DNA from: Bifidobacterium castoris | GTDB lineage: Bacteria; Actinomycetota; Actinomycetes; Actinomycetales; Bifidobacteriaceae | Length of the DNA: 64,000 bases | Reading direction: 5' to 3' | Assembly (NCBI RefSeq): GCF_003952025.1 | Contig: NZ_QXGI01000004.1 | Span: 62,001 to 126,000 of the forward strand | Shown: piece after piece, positions 8,560 to 18,999 of the stretch | Numbering within the stretch: position 1 is the stretch's first letter | Layout: each line of letters opens with the position of its first letter | Notes under the pieces: model-generated | The model's database searches: none | What the model was told of the DNA's origin: nothing | What the model saw: only the letters and a program-made list of their open reading frames with translations | Translations under genes and position numbers: made by a program

Positions 8560-9906
8560 ATGGGCGGCATGGACAAACAGCAAGAGTTCGCGCTCAGGAC
8601 CGTGGAAGAGCGCGACGTACGTTTCATTCGCCTGTGGTTCACGGACGTGTTGGGAACGCTTAAATCGGTCGCGATCGCGCCTGCGGAGCTGGAGGCTGCG
8701 TTCGAGGAGGGCATCGGTTTCGACGGTTCGGCGATCGAAGGCATGACGCGCGTCTCCGAGGACGACATGATCGTCAAGCCCGATCCGAGCACCTTCCAGA
8801 TCCTTCCATGGCGCGGCGGCCCGCAGGGCACGGCGCGCATGTTCTGCGACATCCTCTCGCCCGAGGGAGAGCCCTCGCTCGCCGATCCGCGGCATGTGCT
8901 CAAGCGTGCGCTGTCGAAGGCGAAGGAGAAGGGCTTCACGTTCTATGTGCACCCGGAGATCGAGTTCTATCTGTTCGAGAAGCAGGACGACTGGTCGCTC
9001 ACGCCGGTGCCGATCGACCAGGGCGGCTATTTCGACCATGTGCCGCGCAGCCCGGGCATGGACTTCCGCCGTGCGACGGTGAACATGCTCGAGCAGATGG
9101 GCATCTCGGTCGAATACTCGCACCATGAGGCGGGTCCGGGCCAGAACGAGATCGACCTGCGCTACGCGGACGCGCTGACGATCGCCGACAACATCATGAC
9201 CTTCCGCACCGTCGTCAAGGAGATCTCGCTCGAGCGAGGCATCCATGCGAGCTTCATGCCCAAGCCGCTCGCCGACGCGCCCGGTTCGGGCATGCACACG
9301 CATCTGAGCCTGTTCGAAGGCGACACGAACGCGTTCTACGAGGCGGGCCAGGAGTTCAACATGTCGTTGACGGCGCGCCAGTTCGCCGCCGGCATCCTGC
9401 ACCACGCCGCCGAGATCTGCGCCGTCACCGACCAGTTCGTCAATTCGTACAAGCGCCTGTGGGGCGGCAACGAGGCGCCGAGCTACATCTGCTGGGGCCA
9501 CAACAACCGTTCCGCGTTGCTGCGCATCCCGCAGTACAAGCCGGGCAAGGGCAACTCGGCGCGCATCGAGTTCCGTGCGCTCGATCCGGGGGCGAACCCG
9601 TACCTGGCGTATTCGGTGCTGCTCGCCGCCGGCCTTGACGGCATCGAGAAGAAGATGCAGCTCGGCGAACCGACGAGCGACGACGTCTGGGAGCTCACCG
9701 ACGCCGAACGTCAGGCGATGGGCATCCAGCCGCTGCCCGAATCGCTCGACGAGGCGCTGCGCATCATGGAGAAGTCCGATTTCGTGGCCGACGTCCTCGG
9801 CGAGCACGTCTTCGAGTACTTCATCCGCAACAAGCGCAAGGAGTGGGAGGAGTACCGCAGTCAGGTGACGCCGTTCGAGCTCAGGAAGTACCTCGCGAAG
9901 CTCTGA
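8560..9906 (+). CDS. glnA: Glutamine synthetase type I
   Basis: The enzyme makes glutamine from glutamate, ammonia and ATP. The 448-residue protein has the latch-like GFDGSAIEGM, the metal/glutamate motifs HPEIEFYLFE and HHEAGPGQNEIDLRY, SGMHTHLSLF, and the ammonium/ATP region with NRSALLRIP and ARIEFRALDPGANPYLA. The short C-terminal region lacks the NLYDLP-type tyrosine site for adenylylation (here DVWELTDAE). That and the length around 445 place it with the GSI-alpha / GlnA2-like enzymes rather than the adenylylated beta type. ATG 8569 (MDKQQEF) is an equally possible start. A strong hairpin follows the gene. Confidence 0.94.
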   Translation: MGGMDKQQEFALRTVEERDVRFIRLWFTDVLGTLKSVAIAPAELEAAFEEGIGFDGSAIEGMTRVSEDDMIVKPDPSTFQILPWRGGPQGTARMFCDILSPEGEPSLADPRHVLKRALSKAKEKGFTFYVHPEIEFYLFEKQDDWSLTPVPIDQGGYFDHVPRSPGMDFRRATVNMLEQMGISVEYSHHEAGPGQNEIDLRYADALTIADNIMTFRTVVKEISLERGIHASFMPKPLADAPGSGMHTHLSLFEGDTNAFYEAGQEFNMSLTARQFAAGILHHAAEICAVTDQFVNSYKRLWGGNEAPSYICWGHNNRSALLRIPQYKPGKGNSARIEFRALDPGANPYLAYSVLLAAGLDGIEKKMQLGEPTSDDVWELTDAERQAMGIQPLPESLDEALRIMEKSDFVADVLGEHVFEYFIRNKRKEWEEYRSQVTPFELRKYLAKL

Positions 9907-9929
9907 CCGGCGCCTCTCGCCGATGCGTC

Positions 9930-9976
9930 GCGGCGGTCCGTGCCTGTGCAGGCTCTGCACAGGCACGGACCGCCGC
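9930..9976. terminator. Bidirectional terminator between glnA and a hypothetical gene
   Basis: A perfect 21-bp stem (9930-9950 with 9956-9976) and a 5-nt loop sit between two convergent genes. Both flanks have short T or A runs only, so the stem itself is the evidence. Confidence 0.8.
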
Positions 9977-9980
9977 TTTG

Positions 9981-11129
9981 CTATGCCGCCCTCGGGTCGC
10001 CGAACCAGTCGGAGTAGATGATCGAGAAGTTGCGGTTGCCGTAGGTTGAGCAGGCGTCGCCTTCGCCGGCGCCGGCGGCGAGCGCCGCGTCGTTCGGCTG
10101 GTAGGGCGTGTAGATGTACAGCAGCGCCGTCGCCTTGTTCTCGATGTACACGTTCGCGCCGCCGCATGAGACGTCCGGACTGAAGCGGACGAAGTTGAGA
10201 CGTCCGGCGTGGAAGTCGTAGCGGTCCTCGTGGTGCACGTAGTACTGGTAGCGTTCCGCGGAGCCGAAGACCTGCCTGAAGAAGCCGGCGTATTCGGGGT
10301 CGCAGTGGTCGTCGTCGGGGCAGCTCAGGCCCATCGCCGACTTGAACTGGAACTCCTTCGGATTCGTCGCGGTGACGAGCTGCTGCTCCTTCTGCAGCAT
10401 CGTGAGCAGCACCTTCGGCGAGACATTGCAGGCCTTCGCGGCCGCCGTGATGATCGCGGCCGCCGACTGCCCGTCCTGCGCGCCAGGATATTCGCTGCAG
10501 TAGTCGTTAGCGGCGCGCCGCTCGACGCTGAAGCGTCGCGCGCGCAGGCACGAGTCCTTCGTGCATGCGGCGCCCTGCTCGTCGAGGAAGGCCTGCACCT
10601 GCGCCTCGTCCATAGCGTCGCCGTCGAAGAACTGGTCGTCCGAGATGATGTCGCCGGGATTGAAGCCATAGGTCTCGGTGAGTTCGACCTGCCGTGCCTT
10701 CGCCTCGGAGAGTTCGACGCGGTCGGTGATGATGTTGCCGATGGCGACGACGAGCGCGATCGCGACGACCGCGGCGAGCGCGCCGAAGGTCGCCATCGTC
10801 GCGCGTTCGACGCCCGATCCGCCCCTCCAGCGCGCGGCGAGCGTCGCGAAGGAGCGTCGTGCGCGCGACCGCCGACGGCGGTCGGCGATGCGCGCCGCGA
10901 AGGTGCCGCCTCGCGACGTCCGCTTCGCCGTCGATTTCGCCGATGTCGACTTCACCGTCGTCGGTTTCGCCACCGCGTCGTTGGCGGCCTTCGGCGCCGA
11001 CTTACCCGGTTTCGCCGGTTTCGTCCTGCGCTGCGCCGCCGGTCGTGCCGATTTCGGCGTCGGCTGCGCGGGGCCGGTGCGCCGCGGCTTGCGCGGACCG
11101 CGCTTCGGTGTGCCCTTCGATGCTGCCAT
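9981..11129 (-). CDS. Membrane-anchored hypothetical protein with extracellular lytic-transglycosylase-like domain
   Basis: A 382-residue protein. Residues 1-110 are basic and low-complexity (Lys, Arg, Pro, Ala, Thr), like a disordered cytoplasmic tail. A transmembrane segment follows at about residues 112-135 (MATFGALAAVVAIALVVAIGN). The outer part contains SPKVLLTMLQKEQQLV, AMGLSCPDD and a late TYGNRNFSIIYSDWFG. This pattern occurs in actinobacterial cell-surface proteins distantly like muramidases or transglycosylases, several annotated only as hemagglutinin-like. Cysteines in the ectodomain may form disulfides. I do not assign an activity. It ends at the shared hairpin after glnA and starts 21 nt from the hrpA stop, so the pair may be transcribed together. 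Confidence 0.85.
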   Translation of the reverse strand: MAASKGTPKRGPRKPRRTGPAQPTPKSARPAAQRRTKPAKPGKSAPKAANDAVAKPTTVKSTSAKSTAKRTSRGGTFAARIADRRRRSRARRSFATLAARWRGGSGVERATMATFGALAAVVAIALVVAIGNIITDRVELSEAKARQVELTETYGFNPGDIISDDQFFDGDAMDEAQVQAFLDEQGAACTKDSCLRARRFSVERRAANDYCSEYPGAQDGQSAAAIITAAAKACNVSPKVLLTMLQKEQQLVTATNPKEFQFKSAMGLSCPDDDHCDPEYAGFFRQVFGSAERYQYYVHHEDRYDFHAGRLNFVRFSPDVSCGGANVYIENKATALLYIYTPYQPNDAALAAGAGEGDACSTYGNRNFSIIYSDWFGDPRAA

Positions 11130-11150
11130 CTTCTTCCTTTCCGCCGACGC

Positions 11151-14100
11151 TCAGCGCAGCGCCTTCGCGATGCGCTGCATGCTCACCGGCTGGTTCGTGC
11201 CGAGTTCCTGCGCCCACAGCGAGACGTAGAACTCCTCGAGCAGCCACCGTGCGCGCGTCGCCTTCGCCCTCGCCTCGTCACGCGCCGCTCCTGCGGGCAT
11301 CGCGTCCGCCTTGGCCGCCGCGTCGTCGACGAGCCGCTTCGCCTCGTCGGCCTGCCACGCCCATCGCACGTCGCGGTTCTTGTCGGCCTTCGCCTTGTCG
11401 AGCCGCATCAGGTCGGCGCGCAGATAGACGCCGATCCGGGGCAGCGCGAGTGGCGGCGTGCGTCCGATGAACCCGGGGTTGACGAGCGTCGCGACGTGCT
11501 CGCGGATCGACTGGAGCACCGACAGCATCGGCAGATCCGCCGGCCCGCTCACCGCCTTGTCGACCTTCGCGTACTGTTCGAGGATCGCGACGACGTCCTT
11601 GGCGACGGCGTAGACGGCGTCCTCGTAGACCTGTTCGACGCCGGCGACGGCCTGCGCGAGCGCGGCGTCGTCCGTGAGCGCGCCGATGTCCGGCAGCAGC
11701 CGTTTGACTGCGGCGCGCTGCAGATCCTCGACGAGCTGCTTCGTGTCGTCGTATGGCGCCGCGGCCAGACGCAGCGCCTCGGCGCCGAGCCAGCGCGACG
11801 AGATGCGTTCGGCCGGCAGCCGCAGACGGTCGAGCGCGCCGTCCCAGAGCATCTGCTCGCGCGAGCGCGTCGTCGCACCGGCGTTGCGCAGCAGGTCCGC
11901 CTGCCTGACGATCGCGCCGGCGTCGGCGGCCTGCTGCGCCTGACGCTTGACGACCTGACGTGCCGAGACCTGCGCTTCGGCGGCGAAGCGGCGCTGCAGC
12001 TCGGCGAGCGATCTGCCGCTCGCGACGACCTTCGGCATGACCCGTTCGCGCCGGCGCCCGTGCTTGGGGCGGGGCATCGGCTGCTCGATGACGAAGGTCA
12101 TGCGCAGGTACGGCGGCAGCTTCGTGGTGAGCCCGTCGAGGACCTCGGGATGGATCTGCGCGCCGACGACGCTGATCGCGGCCTTCGTGAACACATGGAG
12201 GAAGTCGGGCCAATTGCCGTCGGGCGCCTCGGCCGGATGCTCGCGTGTGCCGGAGCCGGGCTGTTCGGGGAAGTGCGCGCCGATCCACTCGTCGATCTTC
12301 GCAGCCGTGTCCGGGGCGGGCACGAACTGCACGCGCAGGGTCTTCGGCAGCGCCTTGATCAGCGCGACGATGAGCTCGCGGCGCAGGCCGGGCACGTTCC
12401 AGCTGAACTCCTCCGGAGTGACGCGCGACAGCGCGGTCATCGGGATGTGGACGCTGACGCCGTCGGCCTCGTCGTTCGTGTCGTAGACGTAGCTCAGCCG
12501 CAGCTCGATCGCGCGGCCGTCGGATCCGACGGTGACCCAATGGTCGGGGAAGTCGCCCGGGTCGTAGGATTCGGCGTCGAGCAGCCGCTCGACCTTCGAC
12601 GGGTCGAAGTCGAGCAGATGCGGCTGGGTCTCATGCTCCGTCTTCCACCATTTGCCCAGATCGGCGACGCTCGTCACGTCCTGCGGAATCAGTGCGTTGT
12701 AGAAGTCGAAGAGGTCCTCGTCGTTGAGGCTCAGCGCGATCTGGCGCGTGCGGCTGGCGTCGTCCTGCGCGTCGGCGACGATCTGGCGGTTGCGCTCGAC
12801 GAAGCCGTCGAAGGCGAAACGCTGCTGGATCTCGCCTTCGACGAGGCCCTGGCGGATCAGGAAGTCGCGCGCCTCGAGCGGATTGATGCGGCCCCACTGC
12901 ACCTGACGGCCCTGCACGATCGGCAGGCCGTAGAGCAGCACCTTCGCCTCGGCGACGGCGCTGCCGCGTGACGCCGACCAGTGCGGCTGCGCGTAGGTCG
13001 TGCGCGTGAGACCCTTGGCGAGCGGCTCCGCCCACGCCGGATCGATCTGCGCGCTGTAGCGCGCCCACAGCCGGCTCGTCTCGACGAGTTCGGTGCTCAT
13101 GACCCACGGCGGCGTCGACTTGGCGACGGCCGACGCCGGGAACAGCGCGAAATGCGTGCCGCGTGCGCCCTGATAGTCGTTCTTCGCCGTCTTCTGGGCG
13201 CGCTTGAGCGCGCGTGCGCGCGCGGCGCCCTTGAGGTTCGCGTAGTCGGAGGCCTTCGGTTCGCGCACGACCTGCATGCCGATCATCGACAGCAGGCCCG
13301 CGAGCATCGACGTGTGGATGCCCTGCGCGTCCCACGAGCAGCACAGCGCATGCGCGGCCTGCTGGTTAATCGGCAGCGCGCGCACCGCCTCGTCGGGACG
13401 GGAGACCGGAATCGGTTCGCCGACCTTGAACCTGAGCTCGCGGCACAGCTCGCGCAGCTGCGTGACGAGGTCGCGCCACTGGCGCATGCGCAGATAATGG
13501 AGGAACTCGTTTTTGCACAGGCGGCGCAGCGCGTTGCCGCTGCGTTCGCCGTCGGCGCCGAACGTCCGGTCCCAGATGTTGAGCGCCGTCAGGAAGTCGC
13601 TCGTCGGATCGGCGTAGCGGTTGTGGATGCGGTCGGCCTCGTCGCGCGCCTCCTCGGGGCGTTCGCGCGGATCCTGCAGACTGAGGAACGCGACGACGAC
13701 GATGAGCGCGGCGAGCGTGTTCGGCGTCGTCGAACGCGCCGCCTCGATGAGCATGCGTCCCAGACGCACGTCGATCGGGATACGTGCGAGCTGGCGTCCG
13801 GTGTGCGTCAGGCGGATGTCGCCGCGCGTGCGCGAGATCGCCTGCAGCTCGGTCAGTTCGTTGATGCCGTCGGAGACCGATTTCATGTCCGGCGGGTCGA
13901 TGAAGCCGAAGTCGGTGATGTCGCGCGCCGTGTGCGCGACGCCGACCGAGAGCATGTGCAGCACGACGGCGCCGAGCGACGTGCGCAGGATCTCCGGTTC
14001 GGTGAAGCGCGGACGGCTTTCGTAGTCCTCGGCCGAATACAGGCGGATCGCGATGCCGTCGGCGATGCGGCCGCAGCGGCCCGAACGCTGGTCGGCGCTC

Positions 14101-15188
14101 GCCTGCGAGATCGGCTCGATAGGCAGCCGCTGCACCTTCGCGCTCTTCGAATAGCGCGAGATGCGCGCCAGACCCGGATCGACGATGTAGCGGATGCCCG
14201 GCACCGTCAGCGAGGTCTCGGCGACGTTCGTCGCGATGACGATGCGCTGACGGCTGTGCGATTCGAAGACGCGGTGCTGGTCCTTCGCGCTCAGGCGCGC
14301 GAACAGCGGCATGATCTCGATCGCGTCCGGACGGCGCATGTCGGCGCAGCGCGGGCCGAAGGCATGGCGAATCGCCTGCTCGTAGTCGCGGATGTCGCGC
14401 TCGCCGGCCGCGAAGACGAGGATGTCGCGCGGACCGCGGTCATGCGCCGAAATCGTCACGAGCTCGACGCAGGCGCGCGCGACGGCGGTCGGCATGTCGC
14501 CGTCTGCATCGCGTTCGCCGCCGGCTGCGTCCGCATGGACGTCGGCGAAGCCGGGCACGTGGCTCATCAGCGACGGAGCGCCGCCGAGCGGCTCGTAGCA
14601 GATCGTGACCGGATAGGTGCGTCCGGAGACCTCGATGACCGGCACAGGCTGCTTGAGCGCGTCCTCGAAATGCTTCTGGAACTTGACCGAATCGATCGTC
14701 GCCGACGTGATGACGAGCTTGAGGTCGGGGCGCTGGGGCAGCAGCGCCGTCAGATAGCCGAGCAGGAAGTCGATGTTGAGCGTGCGCTCGTGCGCCTCGT
14801 CGATGACGATCGTGTCGTAGCGCGTGAGCTTGGGGTCGCGTTGGATCTGCGCGAGCAGGATGCCGTCGGTGACGACGCGCAGCCGCGTCTTCGGCGACGA
14901 CTCGTCGGTGAACCGCACCTGGTAGCCGACCTCGTCGCCCAGATGCACGCCGAGTTCGCCCGCGATGCGTTCGGCGACGGTGCGCGCGGCGAGACGCCGC
15001 GGTTGCGTGTGCACGATCTGACGGCCATGTGCGCCACGGCCGAGTTCGAGCAGGATCTTCGGCAGCTGCGTCGTCTTGCCCGATCCGGTCTGGCCGGAGA
15101 CGATGACGACCTGCGCGTGGCGCACGGCCTCGGCGATCGCGTCGCGCGCGCCGCTGACCGGCAGTTCTTCTGGATATGAGAATTTCAT
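11151..15188 (-). CDS. hrpA: ATP-dependent RNA helicase HrpA-like (DEAH box)
   Basis: A 1345-residue superfamily 2 helicase. Walker A is SGQTGSGKTT at residues 31-40, the DEAH box at 130-133 (TIVIDEAHERT), motif III SATIDS, and motif VI QRSGRCGR. After the two RecA-like domains come the winged-helix and ratchet region (VVLHMLSVGV and onward) and the long C-terminal DUF3418-type region characteristic of HrpA rather than shorter DEAH proteins. It is expected to remodel RNA or ribosomes in the cytoplasm. The upstream region to the RsmC-like gene carries a run of 15 C on the coding strand (plus-strand G15 at 15284-15298). Confidence 0.94.
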   Translation of the reverse strand: MKFSYPEELPVSGARDAIAEAVRHAQVVIVSGQTGSGKTTQLPKILLELGRGAHGRQIVHTQPRRLAARTVAERIAGELGVHLGDEVGYQVRFTDESSPKTRLRVVTDGILLAQIQRDPKLTRYDTIVIDEAHERTLNIDFLLGYLTALLPQRPDLKLVITSATIDSVKFQKHFEDALKQPVPVIEVSGRTYPVTICYEPLGGAPSLMSHVPGFADVHADAAGGERDADGDMPTAVARACVELVTISAHDRGPRDILVFAAGERDIRDYEQAIRHAFGPRCADMRRPDAIEIMPLFARLSAKDQHRVFESHSRQRIVIATNVAETSLTVPGIRYIVDPGLARISRYSKSAKVQRLPIEPISQASADQRSGRCGRIADGIAIRLYSAEDYESRPRFTEPEILRTSLGAVVLHMLSVGVAHTARDITDFGFIDPPDMKSVSDGINELTELQAISRTRGDIRLTHTGRQLARIPIDVRLGRMLIEAARSTTPNTLAALIVVVAFLSLQDPRERPEEARDEADRIHNRYADPTSDFLTALNIWDRTFGADGERSGNALRRLCKNEFLHYLRMRQWRDLVTQLRELCRELRFKVGEPIPVSRPDEAVRALPINQQAAHALCCSWDAQGIHTSMLAGLLSMIGMQVVREPKASDYANLKGAARARALKRAQKTAKNDYQGARGTHFALFPASAVAKSTPPWVMSTELVETSRLWARYSAQIDPAWAEPLAKGLTRTTYAQPHWSASRGSAVAEAKVLLYGLPIVQGRQVQWGRINPLEARDFLIRQGLVEGEIQQRFAFDGFVERNRQIVADAQDDASRTRQIALSLNDEDLFDFYNALIPQDVTSVADLGKWWKTEHETQPHLLDFDPSKVERLLDAESYDPGDFPDHWVTVGSDGRAIELRLSYVYDTNDEADGVSVHIPMTALSRVTPEEFSWNVPGLRRELIVALIKALPKTLRVQFVPAPDTAAKIDEWIGAHFPEQPGSGTREHPAEAPDGNWPDFLHVFTKAAISVVGAQIHPEVLDGLTTKLPPYLRMTFVIEQPMPRPKHGRRRERVMPKVVASGRSLAELQRRFAAEAQVSARQVVKRQAQQAADAGAIVRQADLLRNAGATTRSREQMLWDGALDRLRLPAERISSRWLGAEALRLAAAPYDDTKQLVEDLQRAAVKRLLPDIGALTDDAALAQAVAGVEQVYEDAVYAVAKDVVAILEQYAKVDKAVSGPADLPMLSVLQSIREHVATLVNPGFIGRTPPLALPRIGVYLRADLMRLDKAKADKNRDVRWAWQADEAKRLVDDAAAKADAMPAGAARDEARAKATRARWLLEEFYVSLWAQELGTNQPVSMQRIAKALR

Positions 15189-15283
15189 ATGATGCTATGC
15201 GTTGTGCTTTCCGTGGCACCGATGTCTGCGTGGTGCCGATGTGCTTGATGGATGATATGTGACGTCGATGCGCCGGCATGGGC

Positions 15284-15298
15284 GGGGGGGGGGGGGGG
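15284..15298. repeat. Homopolymer of 15 G between the RsmC-like gene and hrpA
   Basis: An uninterrupted run of 15 G on the plus strand lies about 95 nt upstream of the hrpA start in the gap after the methyltransferase gene. Such tracts are prone to slipped-strand length change; whether this one varies is unknown. Confidence 0.9.
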
Positions 15299-15358
15299 AA
15301 GGGCATATGCCGGCGGCCTGCCGCGATGCCCCGCATGCAGCGCGGGACCCGTGCCCCG

Positions 15359-15991
15359 TCAGGGCAGGCGGTGGACCTCGATGACGCGGTAGCCCTTCGA
15401 GCTGGCGTACTTGCCGACCGTGTAGGCGTCGCCGAGCGCGTCGGCGAGCCAGCGCATCAGCGAATCGGAGCCGAGGTTGCGCTGCACGACGAGATAGGCA
15501 TGGCCGTCCGGCGCGAGCCGCGGCAGCCACGTCATCAGCAGCGTGTGCAGCTCCTCCTTGCCGATGCGGATCGGCGGATTCGACCAGATGAGCTCGAACT
15601 CGAGGCCGTCGGGGACGTCGTCGGCCGTGCCGGCGTGGATGTTCGCGCAGCCGTTGATCCCGGCGTTGCGTTCGGTCAGCTCGATCGCGCGTTCGTTGAC
15701 GTCGACCGCGTAGACCTCGGCCCGGGGGGACTCGAGCGCGAGCGCGAGGCTGATCGCGCCCCATCCGCAGCCGAGGTCGAGGAAGTCGCCGCGCTCGGGG
15801 GGCTGCGGCGCGTGACGCAGCAGCACCGACGTGCCCAGATCGACGCGATGCGCTGAGAAGACGCCGTTCGACGTCTCGACCTGCGCCTCATGGCCTCGCA
15901 GCGTCACCCGCATCGCATGGCGCACGTCCTTCGACGAGGGGGAGGCCGAGAAATACTGTTCGTTCGCCTGTGGGGATTCGATGTGCGCCAT
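15359..15991 (-). CDS. RsmC-like class I SAM-dependent methyltransferase
   Basis: A 210-residue methyltransferase. The SAM-binding motif is FLDLGCGWGAISLALA, followed by AVDVNERAIELTERN and the catalytic-type motif WSNPPIRIGK (NPPI), typical of the RsmC/RlmG group that methylates guanine N2 in rRNA. It is about the size of the catalytic half of enterobacterial RsmC; this short form is common in Gram-positive bacteria. The start at 15991 (MAHIESPQANEQYF) has GGCGGAG upstream on the minus strand. It is divergent from hflX. The exact rRNA target cannot be read from the sequence. Confidence 0.88.
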   Translation of the reverse strand: MAHIESPQANEQYFSASPSSKDVRHAMRVTLRGHEAQVETSNGVFSAHRVDLGTSVLLRHAPQPPERGDFLDLGCGWGAISLALALESPRAEVYAVDVNERAIELTERNAGINGCANIHAGTADDVPDGLEFELIWSNPPIRIGKEELHTLLMTWLPRLAPDGHAYLVVQRNLGSDSLMRWLADALGDAYTVGKYASSKGYRVIEVHRLP

Positions 15992-16013
15992 GGTGCTCCG
16001 CCTCGCTCTGCTG

Positions 16014-16019
16014 TATACT
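16014..16019 (+). promoter_or_regulatory. -10 hexamer (TATACT) between the RsmC-like gene and hflX
   Basis: TATACT lies 66 nt before the hflX TTG start. Its complement gives an AGTATAC element facing the methyltransferase gene, so the site could serve both directions. No -35 is convincing. Confidence 0.4.
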
Positions 16020-16085
16020 GGCATGTCTGCTTATCCGATGATAATCAGGGCTCAGTAAGTTTTCCAAGCAAGGACGAGGTAGTAT

Positions 16086-17588
16086 TTGACCACATTGAAC
16101 ACCTTCGACGACGAAGCGACGGCCCCCTTCGGGGCGCAGGGACGCCGCGGCGTGCTCGCCGACCAGTCCGACGTGCTGCTCGATGACGGGCACATGGACG
16201 GCGCCGAAAGCGAAATCTGGCGCGAAAGGGAATCGCGCAACGAACTCAAGCACGTCATCGGCCTCGGCGAGCTCGAGGACGTCACCGAAGTCGAATACCG
16301 CAAGGTGCGCCTCGAACGCGTCGTGCTCGTCGGCGTCTGGTCGGCGCGCACCGGTTCGCAGCGCGAGGCCGAGGAGTCGATGCGCGAGCTCGCGGCGCTC
16401 GCGCAGACGGCCGGCGCCGTCGTGTGCGACGCCGTGCTGCAGCAGCGCTCGCGGCCCGATCCGGCCACCTACGTGGGCGCCGGCAAGGCCAAGCAGATCG
16501 CGGACATCGTCGCGGTCAACGAGGCCGACACGATCATCGTCGACGACGACCTGCCTCCAAGCCAGCGGCGCGCGCTCGAGGACGCGACGAAGGTCAAGGT
16601 CGTCGACAGGACGGCCGTCATCCTCGACATCTTCGCGCAGCATGCGACGTCGCGCGAAGGCAAGGCGCAGGTCGAGCTCGCTCAGCTGCAGTACATGCTG
16701 CCGCGTCTGCGCGGCTGGGGCGCGGCGCTGTCGCGTCAGGCCGGCGGACGCGCCGCCGGCGCCGACGGCGGCATCGGCTCGCGCGGCCCGGGCGAGACGA
16801 AGATCGAGCTCGACCGCCGCGTCATCCGCACCAGGATCGCGCATCTGCGCCACCAGATCGCGCAGATGGCGCCGTCACGCGAGGTCAAGCGCGGCTCACG
16901 GCGCAAGTACGGGCTGCCGACGATCGCCGTCGTCGGCTACACGAACGCCGGCAAGTCGTCGCTGACGAACCGGCTCACCGGCTCAGACGAGCTCGTCGAG
17001 AACGCGCTGTTCGCGACGCTGGACACGGCCGTGCGCCGTGCGCGCGCGAAGGACGGCCGCCTGTACGCGTACGTCGACACGGTCGGCTTCGTGCGCCGGC
17101 TGCCGACGCAGCTCGTCGAGGCCTTCAAGTCGACGCTCGAGGAGATCGCCGACGCCGACCTCGTCGTCCACGTCGTCGACGCGTCGCATCCCGACCCCTT
17201 CGGGCAGATCGACGCCGTCAACGAGGTGCTGCGCACGATCGACGGCGTCGAGCGGCTGCCGGTCGTCACCGTGTTCAACAAGACCGACCTCATCGACGAC
17301 GTGACGCGCGAACGGCTGCACCGGCTCGCGCCGGACGCGTTCCTCGTCTCGTCGGCGAGCGGCGAGGGCGTCGACGGGCTGCGTGCGCACGTCGAGGGGA
17401 TGCTGCCTAAGCCGAACGTGCACGTCGAGGCGCTGCTGCCGTACACGGCCGGCTCGCTGCTGTCGAGGATCCGCGAATACGGCGACGTCGGATCGGTCGA
17501 ATACCGCGGCGATGGCGTCATGCTGCAGGCGGACGTCGACGAGCGCCTCGCCGCGCAGGTGATGGAACAGGCCGTCGACGGGGGCTGA
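16086..17588 (+). CDS. hflX: Ribosome-associated GTPase HflX
   Basis: A 500-residue GTPase of the HflX family, which splits or rescues stalled 70S ribosomes. The N-terminal domain has DPATYVGAGKAKQIAD and FAQHATSREGKAQVELAQLQYMLPRL (split across a line here), then the glycine-rich SRGPGETKIELDRR. G1 is GYTNAGKSSL, G3 DTVGF and G4 NKTD. Translation probably begins at TTG 16086, preceded by AGGACGAGG. The first 60 residues are variable. A hairpin follows the stop. Confidence 0.94.
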   Translation: MTTLNTFDDEATAPFGAQGRRGVLADQSDVLLDDGHMDGAESEIWRERESRNELKHVIGLGELEDVTEVEYRKVRLERVVLVGVWSARTGSQREAEESMRELAALAQTAGAVVCDAVLQQRSRPDPATYVGAGKAKQIADIVAVNEADTIIVDDDLPPSQRRALEDATKVKVVDRTAVILDIFAQHATSREGKAQVELAQLQYMLPRLRGWGAALSRQAGGRAAGADGGIGSRGPGETKIELDRRVIRTRIAHLRHQIAQMAPSREVKRGSRRKYGLPTIAVVGYTNAGKSSLTNRLTGSDELVENALFATLDTAVRRARAKDGRLYAYVDTVGFVRRLPTQLVEAFKSTLEEIADADLVVHVVDASHPDPFGQIDAVNEVLRTIDGVERLPVVTVFNKTDLIDDVTRERLHRLAPDAFLVSSASGEGVDGLRAHVEGMLPKPNVHVEALLPYTAGSLLSRIREYGDVGSVEYRGDGVMLQADVDERLAAQVMEQAVDGG

Positions 17589-17599
17589 CGACACGCAAA

Positions 17600-17635
17600 G
17601 CGCCCCGGCTGCGCACGTTCGCGCGGCCGGGGCGC
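17600..17635 (+). terminator. Terminator after hflX
   Basis: A perfect 10-bp stem, GCGCCCCGGC (17600-17609) with 17626-17635, loop 16 nt, 12 nt after the hflX stop. There is no T-tract. Confidence 0.6.
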
Positions 17636-17667
17636 CTGACGCGCATTCCGTCCAGCGCGCAAGTTGC

Positions 17668-17681
17668 TGACAGCGCTGTCA
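17668..17681. promoter_or_regulatory. LacI-family-type operator upstream of ldh
   Basis: TGACAGCGCTGTCA is a perfect 14-nt palindrome with the CG centre typical of LacI-family operators, 141 nt before ldh. The bifidobacterial LacI-family regulator AraQ is reported to bind AGCGCT-centred palindromes at central-carbon genes. Assignment to AraQ is inference. Confidence 0.55.
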
Positions 17682-17753
17682 ACACGGGGACGGGAGACGG
17701 CGGCGGGGCGCCGATGGCGCCGTTTTTCGAACCGTGAACAAGGGGGACGTCTG

Positions 17754-17759
17754 CTACAG
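17754..17759 (+). promoter_or_regulatory. -10 hexamer of ldh
   Basis: TACAGT, preceded by GC, lies 63 nt before the ldh start and 73 nt after the palindrome. No strong -35 is seen. Confidence 0.4.
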
Positions 17760-17813
17760 TGAGCAGCGAATGAAATACGCATCCGCCACAAGCGGATCTT
17801 CGGTGATTATTGA

Positions 17814-18785
<972 letters not shown>

Positions 18786-18806
18786 TTCGCGCGACCGGCA
18801 TGTTCC

Positions 18807-18844
18807 AAGGGCCGGGTGACCGATCGATCGGCCACCCGGCCCTT
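18807..18844 (+). terminator. Terminator after ldh
   Basis: A perfect 12-bp stem, AAGGGCCGGGTG (18807-18818) with 18833-18844, loop 14 nt, followed by a short pyrimidine stretch. Confidence 0.75.
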
Positions 18845-18999
18845 GCCGTCTTCCGGGGGGGCGGCGACGCGCCGCCTGCGCCCCGGACGGTTGCCGTGCC
18901 GGGGCGCGCGTCCTAGGATGTGCAGCAGCGACGGGGACGGAAGCCGCAAGGCGGTTCCGGCACGCCGCGCGAAGGTGAGGTCGCGGACAGGGAGATGGC

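Noticed and set aside
8447-10167. Long upstream extension of the DUF2252 open frame
   Set aside because: It is antisense to glnA; the family starts near 8439, where the promoter element lies.
18855-18861. G7 run after the ldh terminator
   Set aside because: Too short in DNA of this composition to be called a slippage tract.
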